Below are positions 1 to 7,746 of a DNA stretch of 64,000 nucleotides, piece by piece. The position numbers and the translations under genes were made by a program. The first letter of the stretch is position 1, and the number at the start of each line of letters is the position of its first letter. Location: contig JABLXL010000010.1 in NCBI GenBank assembly GCA_013178005.1, positions 1-64,000 of the forward strand. Reading direction: 5' to 3'. Source of the stretch: Actinomycetota bacterium (GTDB taxonomy: Bacteria > Actinomycetota > Geothermincolia > Geothermincolales > RBG-13-55-18). Under the pieces are notes generated by a model. That model worked only from the letters and a program-made list of their open reading frames with translations. It did not search any database and was not told where the DNA came from.

Positions 1-127
1 GGTTTTGCTCCTGCGCTTCCTTCAGACTCAACCTCGCGATTGAGCCCTTGCGCTTCGCTAGTCCTTCACCTCCGTCAGGTTGGACAGGGGACTTTCACCC
101 CCGAGCTGCCGGCCATGCCCGGCACAC
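1..127 (-). mobile_element. Group II (IIC-like) intron, 5' end, cut by left edge
   Basis: Read on the minus strand from 127 leftward, the sequence begins GTGTG, matching the group II 5' splice consensus GUGYG. It continues with a short GCCGG/CCGGC hairpin, a GTGAAAGTCCCC segment, a GCGCAAGGGC segment and TCTGAAGGAAGC, which are typical landmarks of group II domain I. The boundary sits five bases (TTCCT, plus one T) after a perfect intrinsic-terminator hairpin (133-154). Class C group II introns are known to insert exactly there, downstream of terminator stem-loops. The intron-encoded reverse transcriptase and domains V/VI would lie outside the window. An intron fragment without its 3' half is also possible. 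The identification rests on motif recognition, not on a covariance search. Confidence 0.82.
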
Positions 128-132
128 AGGAA

Positions 133-154
133 AGGAGGCGCCGAAGCGCCTCCT
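133..154 (-). terminator. Intrinsic terminator hairpin used as intron target
   Basis: A perfect 9-bp stem AGGAGGCGC/GCGCCTCCT closes a cTTCGg tetraloop on the minus strand and is followed by TTTCCT. The group II intron starts immediately after this tail. The hairpin would end the transcript of the structured RNA candidate at 166-263. Confidence 0.75.
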
Positions 155-165
155 CTTAAAGGGGA

Positions 166-263
166 GCTATAAGCCACCGGCGGATAGGGCTATTTCAGGG
201 GGTGGAATGTGCTGATTCCATCTCATGCTATAGGGCATATGGGGTTGGCCGGCAGCTTATAGC
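166..263 (-). ncRNA. Candidate structured small RNA, family unknown
   Basis: A 16-bp closing stem is formed by 248-263 and 166-181 (minus strand GCTATAAGCTGCCGGC pairing with GCCGGTGGCTTATAGC, two G-T pairs). Inside it lies a 6-bp hairpin (203-220). An intrinsic terminator follows 12 bases later and there is no open frame. The size (about 98 nt) and the stem/bubble/hairpin layout look like a small regulatory RNA. I could not match it to SRP RNA (no GGAA-loop motif), 6S RNA (too short), tmRNA or RNase P. It may also be a structured 3' UTR. Confidence 0.4.
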
Positions 264-284
264 GTAGGGCCTTTTTCAATGTTC

Positions 285-308
285 AAAAAAATCAGCCCCG
301 GATGGGGC
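285..308 (-). terminator. Rho-independent terminator
   Basis: On the minus strand, the stem GCCCC/GGGGC with loop ATCC is followed by TGA and seven T residues. It lies 35 nt downstream of a minus-strand promoter-like sequence (350-378), so it could act as an attenuator or end a very short RNA before the 166-263 element. Confidence 0.65.
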
Positions 309-349
309 AATAATCTTGTCATCTCATAATCGTCCCACCCGTTGATTTG

Positions 350-378
350 AAGTTAGCAGAGTGCCATTTCCGTGTCAA
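350..378 (-). promoter_or_regulatory. Sigma70-type promoter upstream of the small RNA region
   Basis: On the minus strand, a consensus -35 TTGACA (378-373) is followed after exactly 17 nt by TAACTT (355-350). No coding region begins downstream, so the promoter probably drives the RNA elements at 133-308. Confidence 0.5.
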
Positions 379-439
379 GCAAATCGTTCATCTTTATTCA
401 ACCGAATGGTTGATATATATCATGACCCTATCGGGGGGT

Positions 440-601
440 TTGCTCTCAAGAGGCTTTTCCGCCCATTGCCCATCAAGGATAACCTGGCGATCTTGCCGCG
501 GTGAACAGTGGCTTGCTTTCGGGAGGCTATGTCTTGGATTTTCTGCCAAGGATAACCCGGCGATCTTGCCGCGGTGGGCAGTGCTTTGCTTTCAGGAAGC
601 T
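440..601. repeat. 73-bp-period degenerate repeats over a gene 3' end
   Basis: Two clear copies (474-528 and 547-601) share the core GATCTTGCCGCGGTG and run into a GCTTTC(A/G)GGA(A/G)GCT segment. A weaker third copy is at about 440-473. The right-hand copy contains the stop codon (592-594) of the minus-strand lipid kinase gene, so the end of that gene has been copied downstream. Confidence 0.75.
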
Positions 602-1875
602 TTTCCCTTTGCTTCCTTTCTCAGCCTCCGCGCCGCCCCGCGCGCGAGCCTCCTCTCTTCGCGGTCCGGACGGAACAGCGCCTGCTGGCGACCCGTCTCC
701 CGTCCCCGGTCCAGGGCCGCGACTATACGGGGTTTTATCCGCGCCGCGTCCAGGGCCTGGTCCACCCTGGTTTTCACCCTCCTGGAAAGTTCCTCGAGCT
801 CCTCCGACACCCCCTCACGACGAGGTATGAGGCGGAGCTGCACCGGCTCCGGGGGCTCCTCCCTGGGGATAAAGGGCAGCTTCTTGTCCTTCAGGGAGCC
901 GGCGGGCACCAGGACCCTCAAAGCCCGTGGGACCACCGAGAGGTTGATAATCCTTCCCGCGTCGAACTTGTAGACCTCGCCGTCGATCTGGGCGTACGTG
1001 TCCGTCTTGCACTCCACGCGCATGCTGCGCACCTGGTGGAAAGAGACGAGCCGCGAGAAGCCATGCCGACCGCCCATGCAGGCGAAACCGAAGAGCACCA
1101 GGCCGTAGACGTTGGGCATCTCGCGACCTATGGTGAGGTCCAGCAAGCCGTCGTTCATGCGCGCGTTGGGGTTAATCCTTATGTAGCGGCCGAAAACCGG
1201 CGCGTTGCACAGGATGGAGATGAGCACCCAGTCCTCGAAGACCTGCCCCTCGTAGTCGAAGCGGACATGGTAGCGCTTGCGCTCCTCGAAAAAACATTTC
1301 TTCAGCCCGCTGTAGAAATAAGCAGGGATGCGGAAGCGCTTCCACTTGTAAGCGCCGTCCGCTATCTCCGAGTCCACTCCCAGGCCCCAGGTGACGGCGG
1401 CGTAACGGTCGTCGTAACGAATGAGGTCGATGGTGCGGCAGGTATCGCCGAGGATCGCCGAGAGCGCCTGCTCCTTGTCCTTGCGGTCATATCCCATGTT
1501 GCACGCGAAGTCGTCGGCGGTACCGGCGGGGAACATGGCCAGTTTCAGATCGGCGGAGGGGACCTTCATGATGCCATTGATGATCTCGTTGGTGGTCCCG
1601 TCTCCCGAGACCGACACCACCACGTCGAAGTCCTCCGCCCATTTCACCACCATCTCCTCGGCGTGTCCCGCGCGCTCGGTGAACAGGGCCTCGTATTCCA
1701 CCCCGGCGCGCTTCAGTCGGTTGAGCAGCCAGATGCCCTCCTCCTGGGCCTTGCCGCCCCTGGAGACGGGGTTCACGATTACCAGGTATCTCCTGTCCCC
1801 TTTGTCCTCCGGCAACGCGACGCCTCCCTTCCGCCACCCTTCACCCAATCCAGCCGGCCGATTCACGCTCGTCAT
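592..1875 (-). CDS. Diacylglycerol kinase family lipid kinase
   Basis: The 427-aa protein belongs to the DAGK/YegS lipid kinase family (DAGK_cat fold), which phosphorylates diacylglycerol or related lipids with ATP at the membrane. The N-terminal NPVSRGGKA segment (residues 35-43) and the nucleotide-binding GDGTTNE motif (91-97) are diagnostic. A second conserved region (TWGLGVDSEIAD, about 165) is typical of bacterial DgkB-like enzymes. The usual length is about 300 residues. Here an extra Arg/Glu-rich tail of about 100 residues follows the C-terminal beta domain and has no recognisable fold. The ATG at 1875 has only a weak Shine-Dalgarno site, so a start nearer residue 30 is possible. The gene is monocistronic, and its stop region is duplicated downstream. 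The lipid substrate cannot be read from the sequence. Confidence 0.9.
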   Translation of the reverse strand: MTSVNRPAGLGEGWRKGGVALPEDKGDRRYLVIVNPVSRGGKAQEEGIWLLNRLKRAGVEYEALFTERAGHAEEMVVKWAEDFDVVVSVSGDGTTNEIINGIMKVPSADLKLAMFPAGTADDFACNMGYDRKDKEQALSAILGDTCRTIDLIRYDDRYAAVTWGLGVDSEIADGAYKWKRFRIPAYFYSGLKKCFFEERKRYHVRFDYEGQVFEDWVLISILCNAPVFGRYIRINPNARMNDGLLDLTIGREMPNVYGLVLFGFACMGGRHGFSRLVSFHQVRSMRVECKTDTYAQIDGEVYKFDAGRIINLSVVPRALRVLVPAGSLKDKKLPFIPREEPPEPVQLRLIPRREGVSEELEELSRRVKTRVDQALDAARIKPRIVAALDRGRETGRQQALFRPDREERRLARGAARRLRKEAKGKAS

Positions 1876-2020
1876 GGAATCACACCGGCGGAAGCTCGAA
1901 AAACCAGGAGATTATGGTATCACGCTGGTTTTATTCAGTAAACAATTAGCGGAGCCTTGTTCAGATCGTTCCGCCGCCGGCGGACGGAAAGGATCGTGCG
2001 AAGTTACCCCGGTTTTCCGG

Positions 2021-2300
2021 GCGCTTTCCGGGTCGGGCAAGGTTTGGCGCGTACCGCCAAATCAGCAAGGCAACCCAGGATGGGGGAAGACTTGGGGGTG
2101 GATCCAGGAAATGGACGCCTTAACAACGTGCCTGGCGCTTTCCGGGCCGGGCAAGGTTTGGCGCGTACAACCAAATCAGCAAGGCAACCCAGGATGGGGG
2201 AAGACTTGGGGGTGGATCCAGGAAATGGACGCCTTAACAATGTGCCTGGCGCTTTCCGGGCCGGGCAAGGTTTGGCGCGTACCGCCAAATCAGCAAGGCG
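2021..2300. repeat. 114-bp tandem repeat, about 2.5 copies
   Basis: Near-identical units start at 2021, 2135 and 2249 (for example GGTTTGGCGCGTAC at 2041, 2155 and 2269). The period is 114 bp, and because it is a multiple of three it keeps false reading frames open on both strands. The unit has no codon-like signal and lies in the 620-bp gap between the lipid kinase and the CBS-domain gene. Confidence 0.92.
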
Positions 2301-2335
2301 AACTAAGCCTTCGGTGAGCGAGGAATTGGGCCGGG

Positions 2336-2435
2336 GAAAGGCTTCGCGTGAACGGGAGCAGGGTTGAGCCTCCCCCAGAACAGACGCGACGGCGGGATAA
2401 TCCAGCCCTCGTGGAAAGCTTCGCGTGACCGGGAG
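2336..2435. repeat. 77-bp-period degenerate repeat
   Basis: GAAAGGCTTCGCGTGAACGG (2336-2355) recurs as GAAAGCTTCGCGTGACCGG (2414-2432), 77 bp apart, just upstream of the CBS-domain gene. Confidence 0.6.
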
Positions 2436-2498
2436 GCCGCCGGTGGGCATAATAGAGCTGAGCGGACGAAAAACGGCGCTTCGCGAGGAGGAGGGACG

Positions 2499-3008
2499 AT
2501 GCTCGTCAAGGAAGCGATGAACCGGAACCCGCCCCGCATCCACGATACCGCGACCATAAAGGAGGCCGCGGAGAGAGTGGCCCTGACCCAGGCCGGCGAG
2601 CTCGTGGTGACGGCGGGCGAGGCGGCGGTGGGCATGGTGGGCGCCGAGGACCTCCTGCGTTGCCTCGTGCCCGAATTCGACGAGCTCCTGGAGGAGGGTG
2701 GCGCCCCCTCGCGGCTGCATCCCCACAGGCGTTCGACGGACCTGCTCCCCCACCTCAAGGTGAGGGAGGTTATGCGCCGGGTCCGCGCATTCCTGGATCC
2801 GGAACAGTCCCTGGAGAGCGCGTTCGGACAGCTCCTGGAAGGAGGAGGAAAAGCTCTTCCTGTGGTAAGCGATGGAAAGCTGGTGGGATGCCTTTCCATG
2901 GTGGACGTGGCCAGGGCGTTGATGTGGCGTGACCGCGTGGCCCCCGCCCAGGGGCAGCCGGCGGTGGAGCGCCGCAAGGGCCGTGGTCGGGAGGAGGGCC
3001 GTCCCTGA
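2499..3008 (+). CDS. Two-CBS-domain protein
   Basis: This 169-aa cytoplasmic protein consists essentially of a CBS pair. CBS1 spans about residues 4-60 (VKEAMNRNPPRIHDTATIKEAA start) and CBS2 about 88-145 (VREVMRRV...PVVSDGKLVGCLSMVDVARAL). A linker of about 25 residues separates them, and a basic Arg/Gly tail ends the protein. CBS pairs bind adenine nucleotides or SAM and act as regulatory modules; no partner enzyme is encoded next to it. The ATG at 2499 was chosen because GAGGAGGAGGG stands 3-9 nt upstream and CBS1 starts right there; the frame is open further upstream but only through repeat DNA. The stop-codon region is duplicated 77 bp downstream. Confidence 0.85.
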   Translation: MLVKEAMNRNPPRIHDTATIKEAAERVALTQAGELVVTAGEAAVGMVGAEDLLRCLVPEFDELLEEGGAPSRLHPHRRSTDLLPHLKVREVMRRVRAFLDPEQSLESAFGQLLEGGGKALPVVSDGKLVGCLSMVDVARALMWRDRVAPAQGQPAVERRKGRGREEGRP

Positions 3009-3100
3009 CCGGGAGGAAATCCTTTCCATGCAGAGATCGAGATCGCCTGCCCTGATTCGGCGGTCGGGAGGAGAGCCGTCTCTTACCGGGAGGTCCAGAT
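2985..3100. repeat. 77-bp-period duplication of a stop-codon region
   Basis: GGTCGGGAGGAGGGCCGTCC at 2985 continues through the CBS gene stop into CCGGGAGG. It recurs with few changes at 3062-3093, 77 bp downstream. The copy is non-coding. Confidence 0.75.
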
Positions 3101-3221
3101 CCCTCCGGGGCATGGGCGCTCGCCCCCTTCGGCCCACGGGCACGGGTGGTCGGAGCGGCGCCGGGAGGGAAGGGCGCGCCCCTTGGAGGGCGGCGCGATA
3201 GCGAAAAAAGGAGTGGTGGCC

Positions 3222-4001
3222 TTGAAGATAGCGGTGACCGGCAAGGGAGGGGTGGGAAAGACCACCCTGGCAGGCGGCCTGGCGCGCCTGCTGGCCGACG
3301 AGGGTTACAACGTCATAGCGGTGGACGCTGACCCCGACGCCAACCTGGCGTCAAGCCTGGGCATCTCCGAGGAGGAGATGGCGGGGGTGGTGCCCATAGC
3401 GGACATGAAGGAGCTCATCGCGGAGCGCACCGGCTCGAAACCCGGCACCTTCGGGACCTACTTCAAGATGAACCCCAAGGTGGACGACCTCCCCGAAGCC
3501 CTGTCTCGGGTCCACAAGGGGGTGCGCCTGCTGGTGATGGGCACGGTGAAGGAGGGCGGCGGCGGCTGCGTGTGCCCGGAATCGGTGATGCTCAAGGCGC
3601 TACTGCAGCACCTCCTGCTGGCCCGCGAAGACGTGGTGATCCTGGACATGGAGGCCGGCCTCGAGCACCTGGGCCGGGGCACCGCGGGAGCGGTGGACGC
3701 CATGATCGTGGTCATCGAGCCGGGGATGCGAAGCGTGCAGACCGCCAACACCATCCGCCGCCTCGCCTCCGACCTCAAGGTCCAGAAGGTGTTCGTGGTG
3801 CTCAACAAGGTCCAGGACGCCCGGGAGGAGGAACTGGTGCGCGCTCGACTTGACGGCCTGCCCTTCCTGGGATCTATTTCCTATAACCAGAGCATACGCC
3901 GTTCAGACCTGGAAGGAACCAGCCCCTACGACGCCGACCCCGACTTCGTGGCCGAGGTGAGGGCCATAAAGGAGAGGCTTTTCCAGGAACTCGGCCGCTA
4001 G
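3222..4001 (+). CDS. cooC: CO dehydrogenase maturation ATPase CooC
   Basis: This MinD/SIMIBI-class ATPase helps insert nickel into the C-cluster of anaerobic CO dehydrogenase. The P-loop GKGGVGKTT starts at residue 7. A Walker B-like VVILDMEAG segment lies around residue 145, and the CooC hallmark Cys-x-Cys (C116, C118 in GGGGCVCPES), which binds metal at the dimer interface, is intact. The family usually starts MKIAVTGKGG. That is obtained with the TTG at 3222, which has AAAGGAG 8 nt upstream; GTG codons at 3213 and 3216 are alternatives. No CO dehydrogenase gene is in the window, but cooT lies 11 kb away. The end of the gene is duplicated 72 bp downstream. Confidence 0.9.
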   Translation: MKIAVTGKGGVGKTTLAGGLARLLADEGYNVIAVDADPDANLASSLGISEEEMAGVVPIADMKELIAERTGSKPGTFGTYFKMNPKVDDLPEALSRVHKGVRLLVMGTVKEGGGGCVCPESVMLKALLQHLLLAREDVVILDMEAGLEHLGRGTAGAVDAMIVVIEPGMRSVQTANTIRRLASDLKVQKVFVVLNKVQDAREEELVRARLDGLPFLGSISYNQSIRRSDLEGTSPYDADPDFVAEVRAIKERLFQELGR

Positions 4002-4085
4002 GCCGGGTACACAACCCTCCCCGCCCAGGCCGGCGTTTTATTTATTTGAGACTTTCAGGAACTCGGCCCCTAGGCCGGGCACGCA
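3978..4085. repeat. 72-bp-period duplication of cooC 3' end
   Basis: CAGGAACTCGGCC(G/C)CTAGGCCGGG occurs at 3984-4006, spanning the cooC stop, and again at 4056-4078. Both copies keep a small CGGCC/GGCCG hairpin. The remaining gap up to 4422 shows no gene, RNA or clear promoter. Confidence 0.75.
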
Positions 4086-4422
4086 GTCCGTCCAAGCCCC
4101 ACGGCCGCTGCATCCTTTCGGCAGGCGCTTTGCGGGTTGAAACCGGGACATTCGGTTATGTTTGGCCCGAGGTTGGGGTTCAAGCTGTATCGTTTCCGTA
4201 AACACTTTCCGGGGCCGAAGCCGGTCAGAAGACCGGCCCATGCCGGGGCGGCCCGCCGCTTTTCCGGTTGTGATATCCTATGGATGATTCAATCCATGAT
4301 CCCCGGCGGGAAAAGCGGTTGCCGCCCGGGGTCGGGTCAGCGCGGATCGGGAGCGAAAGAAGCGGCGTGAGGGTCAAAACACCCCGGCGGTGAAACGCCG
4401 TGAATGGCCAGAAGGAGGACGC

Positions 4423-5238
4423 ATGTTTCCCATCCTGAAAAAGGAGCAACTGGCGGAGACGGTTTTTTCCGTGATGGCAAAAGCGGAAGAGGTGGCGCGA
4501 AGGGCGCGGGCGGGACAGTTCGTCATCCTGCGCCTGGACGAAACGGGCGAGCGCTTTCCCCTCACCCTCTGCGACTGGTCTCCTGACGAGGGATGGATAC
4601 GGCTGGTGCTCCAGGTGGTGGGCCGCTCGACCCGCAAGCTCAGCCTCATGGAGGAGAGAGACGCGATCCTCGACCTGGTGGGGCCGCTGGGCCGCCCCAC
4701 GGAGATATGCGAATACGGCCACGTGGTTTGCGTGGGAGGCGGGGTGGGCATCGCCGCCATCCACCCCATATGCCGTTCCCTGCGCGAGGCGGGCAATCAC
4801 GTCACCGGCGTTATCGGGGCGCGCAGCGCCGACCTCCTCATCCTCGAGGAGGAGATGGCCGCGGTGACGGACGAGCTGGTGCTGACCACCGACGACGGCA
4901 GCAGGGGGATCAAGGGCCGGGTCACCTGGGCCCTCGAGGAGCTCCTGAAAAAGGAAAAGGTGGACCTGGTGATCGCCATTGGCCCCGCCATCATGATGAA
5001 GTTCGCCAGCGCGGTGACGGCGGAATACGACGTGCCCACCAAGGTCAGCCTCAACTCCATCATGCTGGACGGAACGGGCATGTGCGGCACCTGCCGTTGC
5101 GAGGTCGAGGGCAAGACCCGCTTCGCCTGCGTGGACGGCCCGGAATTCGACGGCCATGCCGTGGACTGGAACCTCCTGCTCTCGCGCCTCGACCAGTACA
5201 AGGAGGAAGAGGAGATCGCCCGCCGCCTCCCCATCTGA
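4423..5238 (+). CDS. FAD/NAD-binding, [2Fe-2S] subunit of NfnA/SudB type
   Basis: The 271-aa protein is of the ferredoxin-NADP reductase fold found as NfnA (electron-bifurcating NADH-dependent ferredoxin:NADP oxidoreductase) and as SudB of sulfide dehydrogenase. It moves electrons between NAD(H), FAD and an iron-sulfur cluster. An FAD-binding FPLTLCDW motif is at about residues 45-52, the NAD-binding GGGVGIA at 105-111, and four C-terminal cysteines (C221, C224, C226, C236; GMCGTCRC...FACVDGPEFDGH) form the [2Fe-2S] site. AAGGAGG upstream fixes the ATG at 4423. In most genomes the gene is adjacent to its NfnB/GltD-like partner. Here the only such partner is 17 kb away on the other strand (22684-24090). 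Dihydroorotate dehydrogenase electron-transfer subunits are related, but this length and C-terminus fit Nfn/Sud better. Confidence 0.82.
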   Translation: MFPILKKEQLAETVFSVMAKAEEVARRARAGQFVILRLDETGERFPLTLCDWSPDEGWIRLVLQVVGRSTRKLSLMEERDAILDLVGPLGRPTEICEYGHVVCVGGGVGIAAIHPICRSLREAGNHVTGVIGARSADLLILEEEMAAVTDELVLTTDDGSRGIKGRVTWALEELLKKEKVDLVIAIGPAIMMKFASAVTAEYDVPTKVSLNSIMLDGTGMCGTCRCEVEGKTRFACVDGPEFDGHAVDWNLLLSRLDQYKEEEEIARRLPI

Positions 5239-5338
5239 TGTAATATTCCATATTATGGTAATTAATCGCCTGTCCCGCCGGGGACGTCACCGCGTATGAA
5301 TGTTCTGCGGTGCCGTCGGTGGAGTTGGGGGTAATGCC

Positions 5339-6481
5339 GTGCGAGTGCTCATCGCCCCGGACAAGTTCAAGGGTTCCCTGAACGCGAGCGAGGTCTCCGC
5401 ATGCATCGCGCGCGGTTTCTCAGGCGCCTGGCCGGAGGCGGAGCTCACCCTGTGCCCCCTGGCCGACGGCGGGGAGGGCACCATGGAGCTGCTGGTGCGG
5501 GCCACGGGCGGCAGGACGGTCGATTGCGAGGTCACGGGCCCGCTGGGCGAGAAGCGCCGCGCTCCCCTGGGGATACTGGGGGACGGCACGACCGCGGTGG
5601 TGGAGATGGCCGCCGCCTCGGGCCTTGCCCTGGTCCCGCGCGATAGCCGCGATCCCCTGGTCACCACCACCGCGGGCACGGGAGAGCTCATACGGTGCGC
5701 TCTCGACGCCGGGCTGCGCCGGGTCATCGTGGGCATAGGGGGCAGCGCCACCAACGACGGCGGCGCCGGCATGGCCGCCGCCCTGGGGGCGCGCTTCCTG
5801 GATTCCTCGGGCTCCGATCTGCCGCCGGGGGGTGGCGCCCTGGCGGGGCTCGCCGCCCTCGACCTCTCCGGGATGGACCCGCGCCTGGGCGAGGCGGAGA
5901 TCATCGTCGCCTCCGACGTGGCCAACCCCCTGCTCGGCGAGGAAGGGGCTTCCCGGGTCTACGGTCCCCAGAAAGGCGCGGACGCCGAGGCGGTGGAGCG
6001 CCTCGAAAGGGGGCTCTCCAGGCTAGCGGAGGCCGTGGAAAGCGCGCTGGGGAGGAGTTTCGCGGAGCTTCCCGGCGCGGGCGCCGCGGGAGGCCTGGGC
6101 TTCGGCCTTATGGCCTTCCTGGGGGCGGAGGTCCGCCCGGGCATTGAGGTGGTCATGGAGGCGGTGGGTTTCGAGGAAAAGCTTGCCGGCCGCGACCTGG
6201 TGATCACCGGGGAGGGCAGGCTGGACGCCCAAACCGCCCACGGGAAGACGGTCACCGGCGTGGCCCGCGCCGCGGCGCGGCGGGGAATACCGGTGCTGGC
6301 CCTGGGGGGCGAGGTGGCCGAGGGCGCGGAGAAGCTGCGCGAATTGGGAGTGACCGCGCTCATGGGCATCGCCCGCGGGCCCATGAGCCTGGAGGAGAGC
6401 ATGAGCGGGGCGGGCCGGTTGCTGGAGGCCTGCGCCCGAGAGCTGGCGTCCCTCCTGCGCGCAATGGGCGAGGTCCGCTGA
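5339..6481 (+). CDS. Glycerate kinase
   Basis: The 380-aa protein is a GlxK/GarK-family glycerate kinase that phosphorylates D-glycerate to 2- or 3-phosphoglycerate, feeding lower glycolysis/gluconeogenesis. It opens with the family signature VLIAPDKFKGSL and contains LADGGEGT (about residues 38-45), a GIGGSATNDGGAGMAAALGARF block and a C-terminal ITGEGRLDAQTAHGKT motif. The length is typical. The GTG at 5339 (GGGGGT upstream) gives the normal N-terminus; an ATG at 5300 would add 13 unsupported residues. The last 90 bases and stop are duplicated in tandem immediately downstream. Confidence 0.9.
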   Translation: MRVLIAPDKFKGSLNASEVSACIARGFSGAWPEAELTLCPLADGGEGTMELLVRATGGRTVDCEVTGPLGEKRRAPLGILGDGTTAVVEMAAASGLALVPRDSRDPLVTTTAGTGELIRCALDAGLRRVIVGIGGSATNDGGAGMAAALGARFLDSSGSDLPPGGGALAGLAALDLSGMDPRLGEAEIIVASDVANPLLGEEGASRVYGPQKGADAEAVERLERGLSRLAEAVESALGRSFAELPGAGAAGGLGFGLMAFLGAEVRPGIEVVMEAVGFEEKLAGRDLVITGEGRLDAQTAHGKTVTGVARAAARRGIPVLALGGEVAEGAEKLRELGVTALMGIARGPMSLEESMSGAGRLLEACARELASLLRAMGEVR

Positions 6482-6669
6482 GGCGGCGGCGCCGGAAAAG
6501 CCGCGGCGACGTCCGCCGGCGCCCGCGACCGAGGAGAGCATTAGCGGGGCGGGCCGGTTGCTGGAGGCCTGCGCCCGAGAGCTGGCGTCCCTCCTGCGCG
6601 CAATGGGCGAGGTCCGCTGAGGCGGCGGCGCCGGAAAAGCCGCGGCAACGTCCGCCGGCGCCCGCGACC
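6392..6669. repeat. 139-bp tandem duplication of glycerate kinase 3' end
   Basis: Bases 6392-6530 (end of the glycerate kinase gene, stop, and 50 bp downstream) are repeated at 6531-6669 with only a few substitutions, such as ATGAGC to ATTAGC. The second copy is a dead gene fragment. Confidence 0.92.
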
Positions 6670-6730
6670 GAGACCATGGTAATTCCTGGTTCCCGCGGGA
6701 TCGGGAGTCGACAAGCGATCCCGGAGCTCC

Positions 6731-6895
6731 ACGTGGCAAAGCGTCAGTGGAGAAGGTAAGGACCTAACCGCAATTTTTCCCTCACTTTGGGCGCCGCCCT
6801 TTCGAGGAACCCCAGGACATCATGGCACTAACGGTATAACCCGCAACTTTTTCGCTCACTACCCTGCGGATTATACGTGACAAAGCGTCAGTGGG
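6731..6895. repeat. Degenerate intergenic repeats, 73- and 144-bp spacing
   Basis: CCGCAATTTTTCCCTCAC (6768) recurs as CCGCAACTTTTTCGCTCAC (6841), 73 bp apart. ACGTGGCAAAGCGTCAGTGG (6731) recurs as ACGTGACAAAGCGTCAGTGG (6875). The whole gap between the glycerate kinase and znuB is built of such copies. Confidence 0.7.
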
Positions 6896-6899
6896 GATG

Positions 6900-7745
6900 T
6901 CAATGGTTCGCGATCCAGCCCTGCCGCTGGCTACGGACAAATCGCCTCATCCAGGACCTTCGGGGGGACAAAACCATGGCCAGGAGGAAAAGGCCGAACA
7001 TCACCATGACTACGGTGGCCCCCGAGGGGATGTCCGCCCGGTAGGACAGGTACAGGCCCAGGGCCATCGAGGAAAGGCCGGAGAGCACGGAAACCAGCAA
7101 CACCCCGCGGTAGTTCCTCGACAACTGCAGCCCCGTCGCCCCTGGGATGACCAGGAGGGCGGAAACCAGGATGATCCCCACCAGCTTGATGGAGATCACG
7201 ATGGTCAGCGCCATGGTGGCGAGCAGCCCGTAGTAAACCAGGCGTACCGGCAGCCCCGAGGCGATGGCGGTTTCCTCGTCGAAGGAGACAAAGAGCAGCT
7301 CCTTGAAGAAGAGCACCACGAAGGCCAGCGCTATGAAGGCCAGGACCGCAGCCGCGATCACGTCAGCCCAGCTCATGGCGAGGACGCTCCCGAAGAGGTA
7401 GCTCATCAGGTCCAGGTTGTACCTGCGGGCAAGCCCCACGACGATCACGCCCAGGGCCATGGCCGTGGTGAAAAGGATGCCGATAGTGGTGTCTTCGTGC
7501 ATGCGCCCGCGCCGCGACAGCCATCCTATACCCAGAGCGACCAAGGTACAGAACCCCCCGGCCGACCACAAGGGATCCACTCCCGCCGCCAGCCCTATGG
7601 CCACCCCCCCGAAGGCCGCGTGGGAGACACCCATTCCCATGAAAGCCAGGCGCTTCACCACCACGAAGAAGGAGATCACCGAACAGGCGAGGGCGATGAT
7701 CATCCCCCCCGCAAGCGCCTTCTGCATAAACGCGTATTCGAGCAT
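6900..7745 (-). CDS. znuB: Zinc/manganese ABC transporter permease (ABC-3)
   Basis: The 281-aa integral membrane protein of the ABC-3 family forms the membrane pore of a zinc- or manganese-type importer. About eight hydrophobic segments are visible. It has the family-typical AFMGMGVSHAAFGGVAIG motif (about residues 34-51) and a VGIILVSALLVIPGATG motif near residue 215. It starts one base after the stop of the ATPase gene, so translation is probably coupled. It is the last gene of the fur-znuA-znuC-znuB operon on the minus strand. Whether the substrate is Zn or Mn is inferred from the binding protein, not from this subunit. Confidence 0.88.
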   Translation of the reverse strand: MLEYAFMQKALAGGMIIALACSVISFFVVVKRLAFMGMGVSHAAFGGVAIGLAAGVDPLWSAGGFCTLVALGIGWLSRRGRMHEDTTIGILFTTAMALGVIVVGLARRYNLDLMSYLFGSVLAMSWADVIAAAVLAFIALAFVVLFFKELLFVSFDEETAIASGLPVRLVYYGLLATMALTIVISIKLVGIILVSALLVIPGATGLQLSRNYRGVLLVSVLSGLSSMALGLYLSYRADIPSGATVVMVMFGLFLLAMVLSPRRSWMRRFVRSQRQGWIANH

Positions 7746-7746
7746 C

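Noticed and set aside
166-263. SRP or 6S RNA gene
   Set aside because: No GNRA-capped SRP domain, and the length and bubble do not fit 6S RNA. Left as an unknown structured RNA.
574-1941. 455-codon plus-strand frame
   Set aside because: Antisense shadow of the lipid kinase gene, with arginine- and histidine-rich nonsense composition.
2004-3143. Long minus-strand reading frame (379 codons)
   Set aside because: It stays open because the 114-bp tandem repeat is a multiple of three and it overlaps the real CBS gene antisense. There is no family resemblance.
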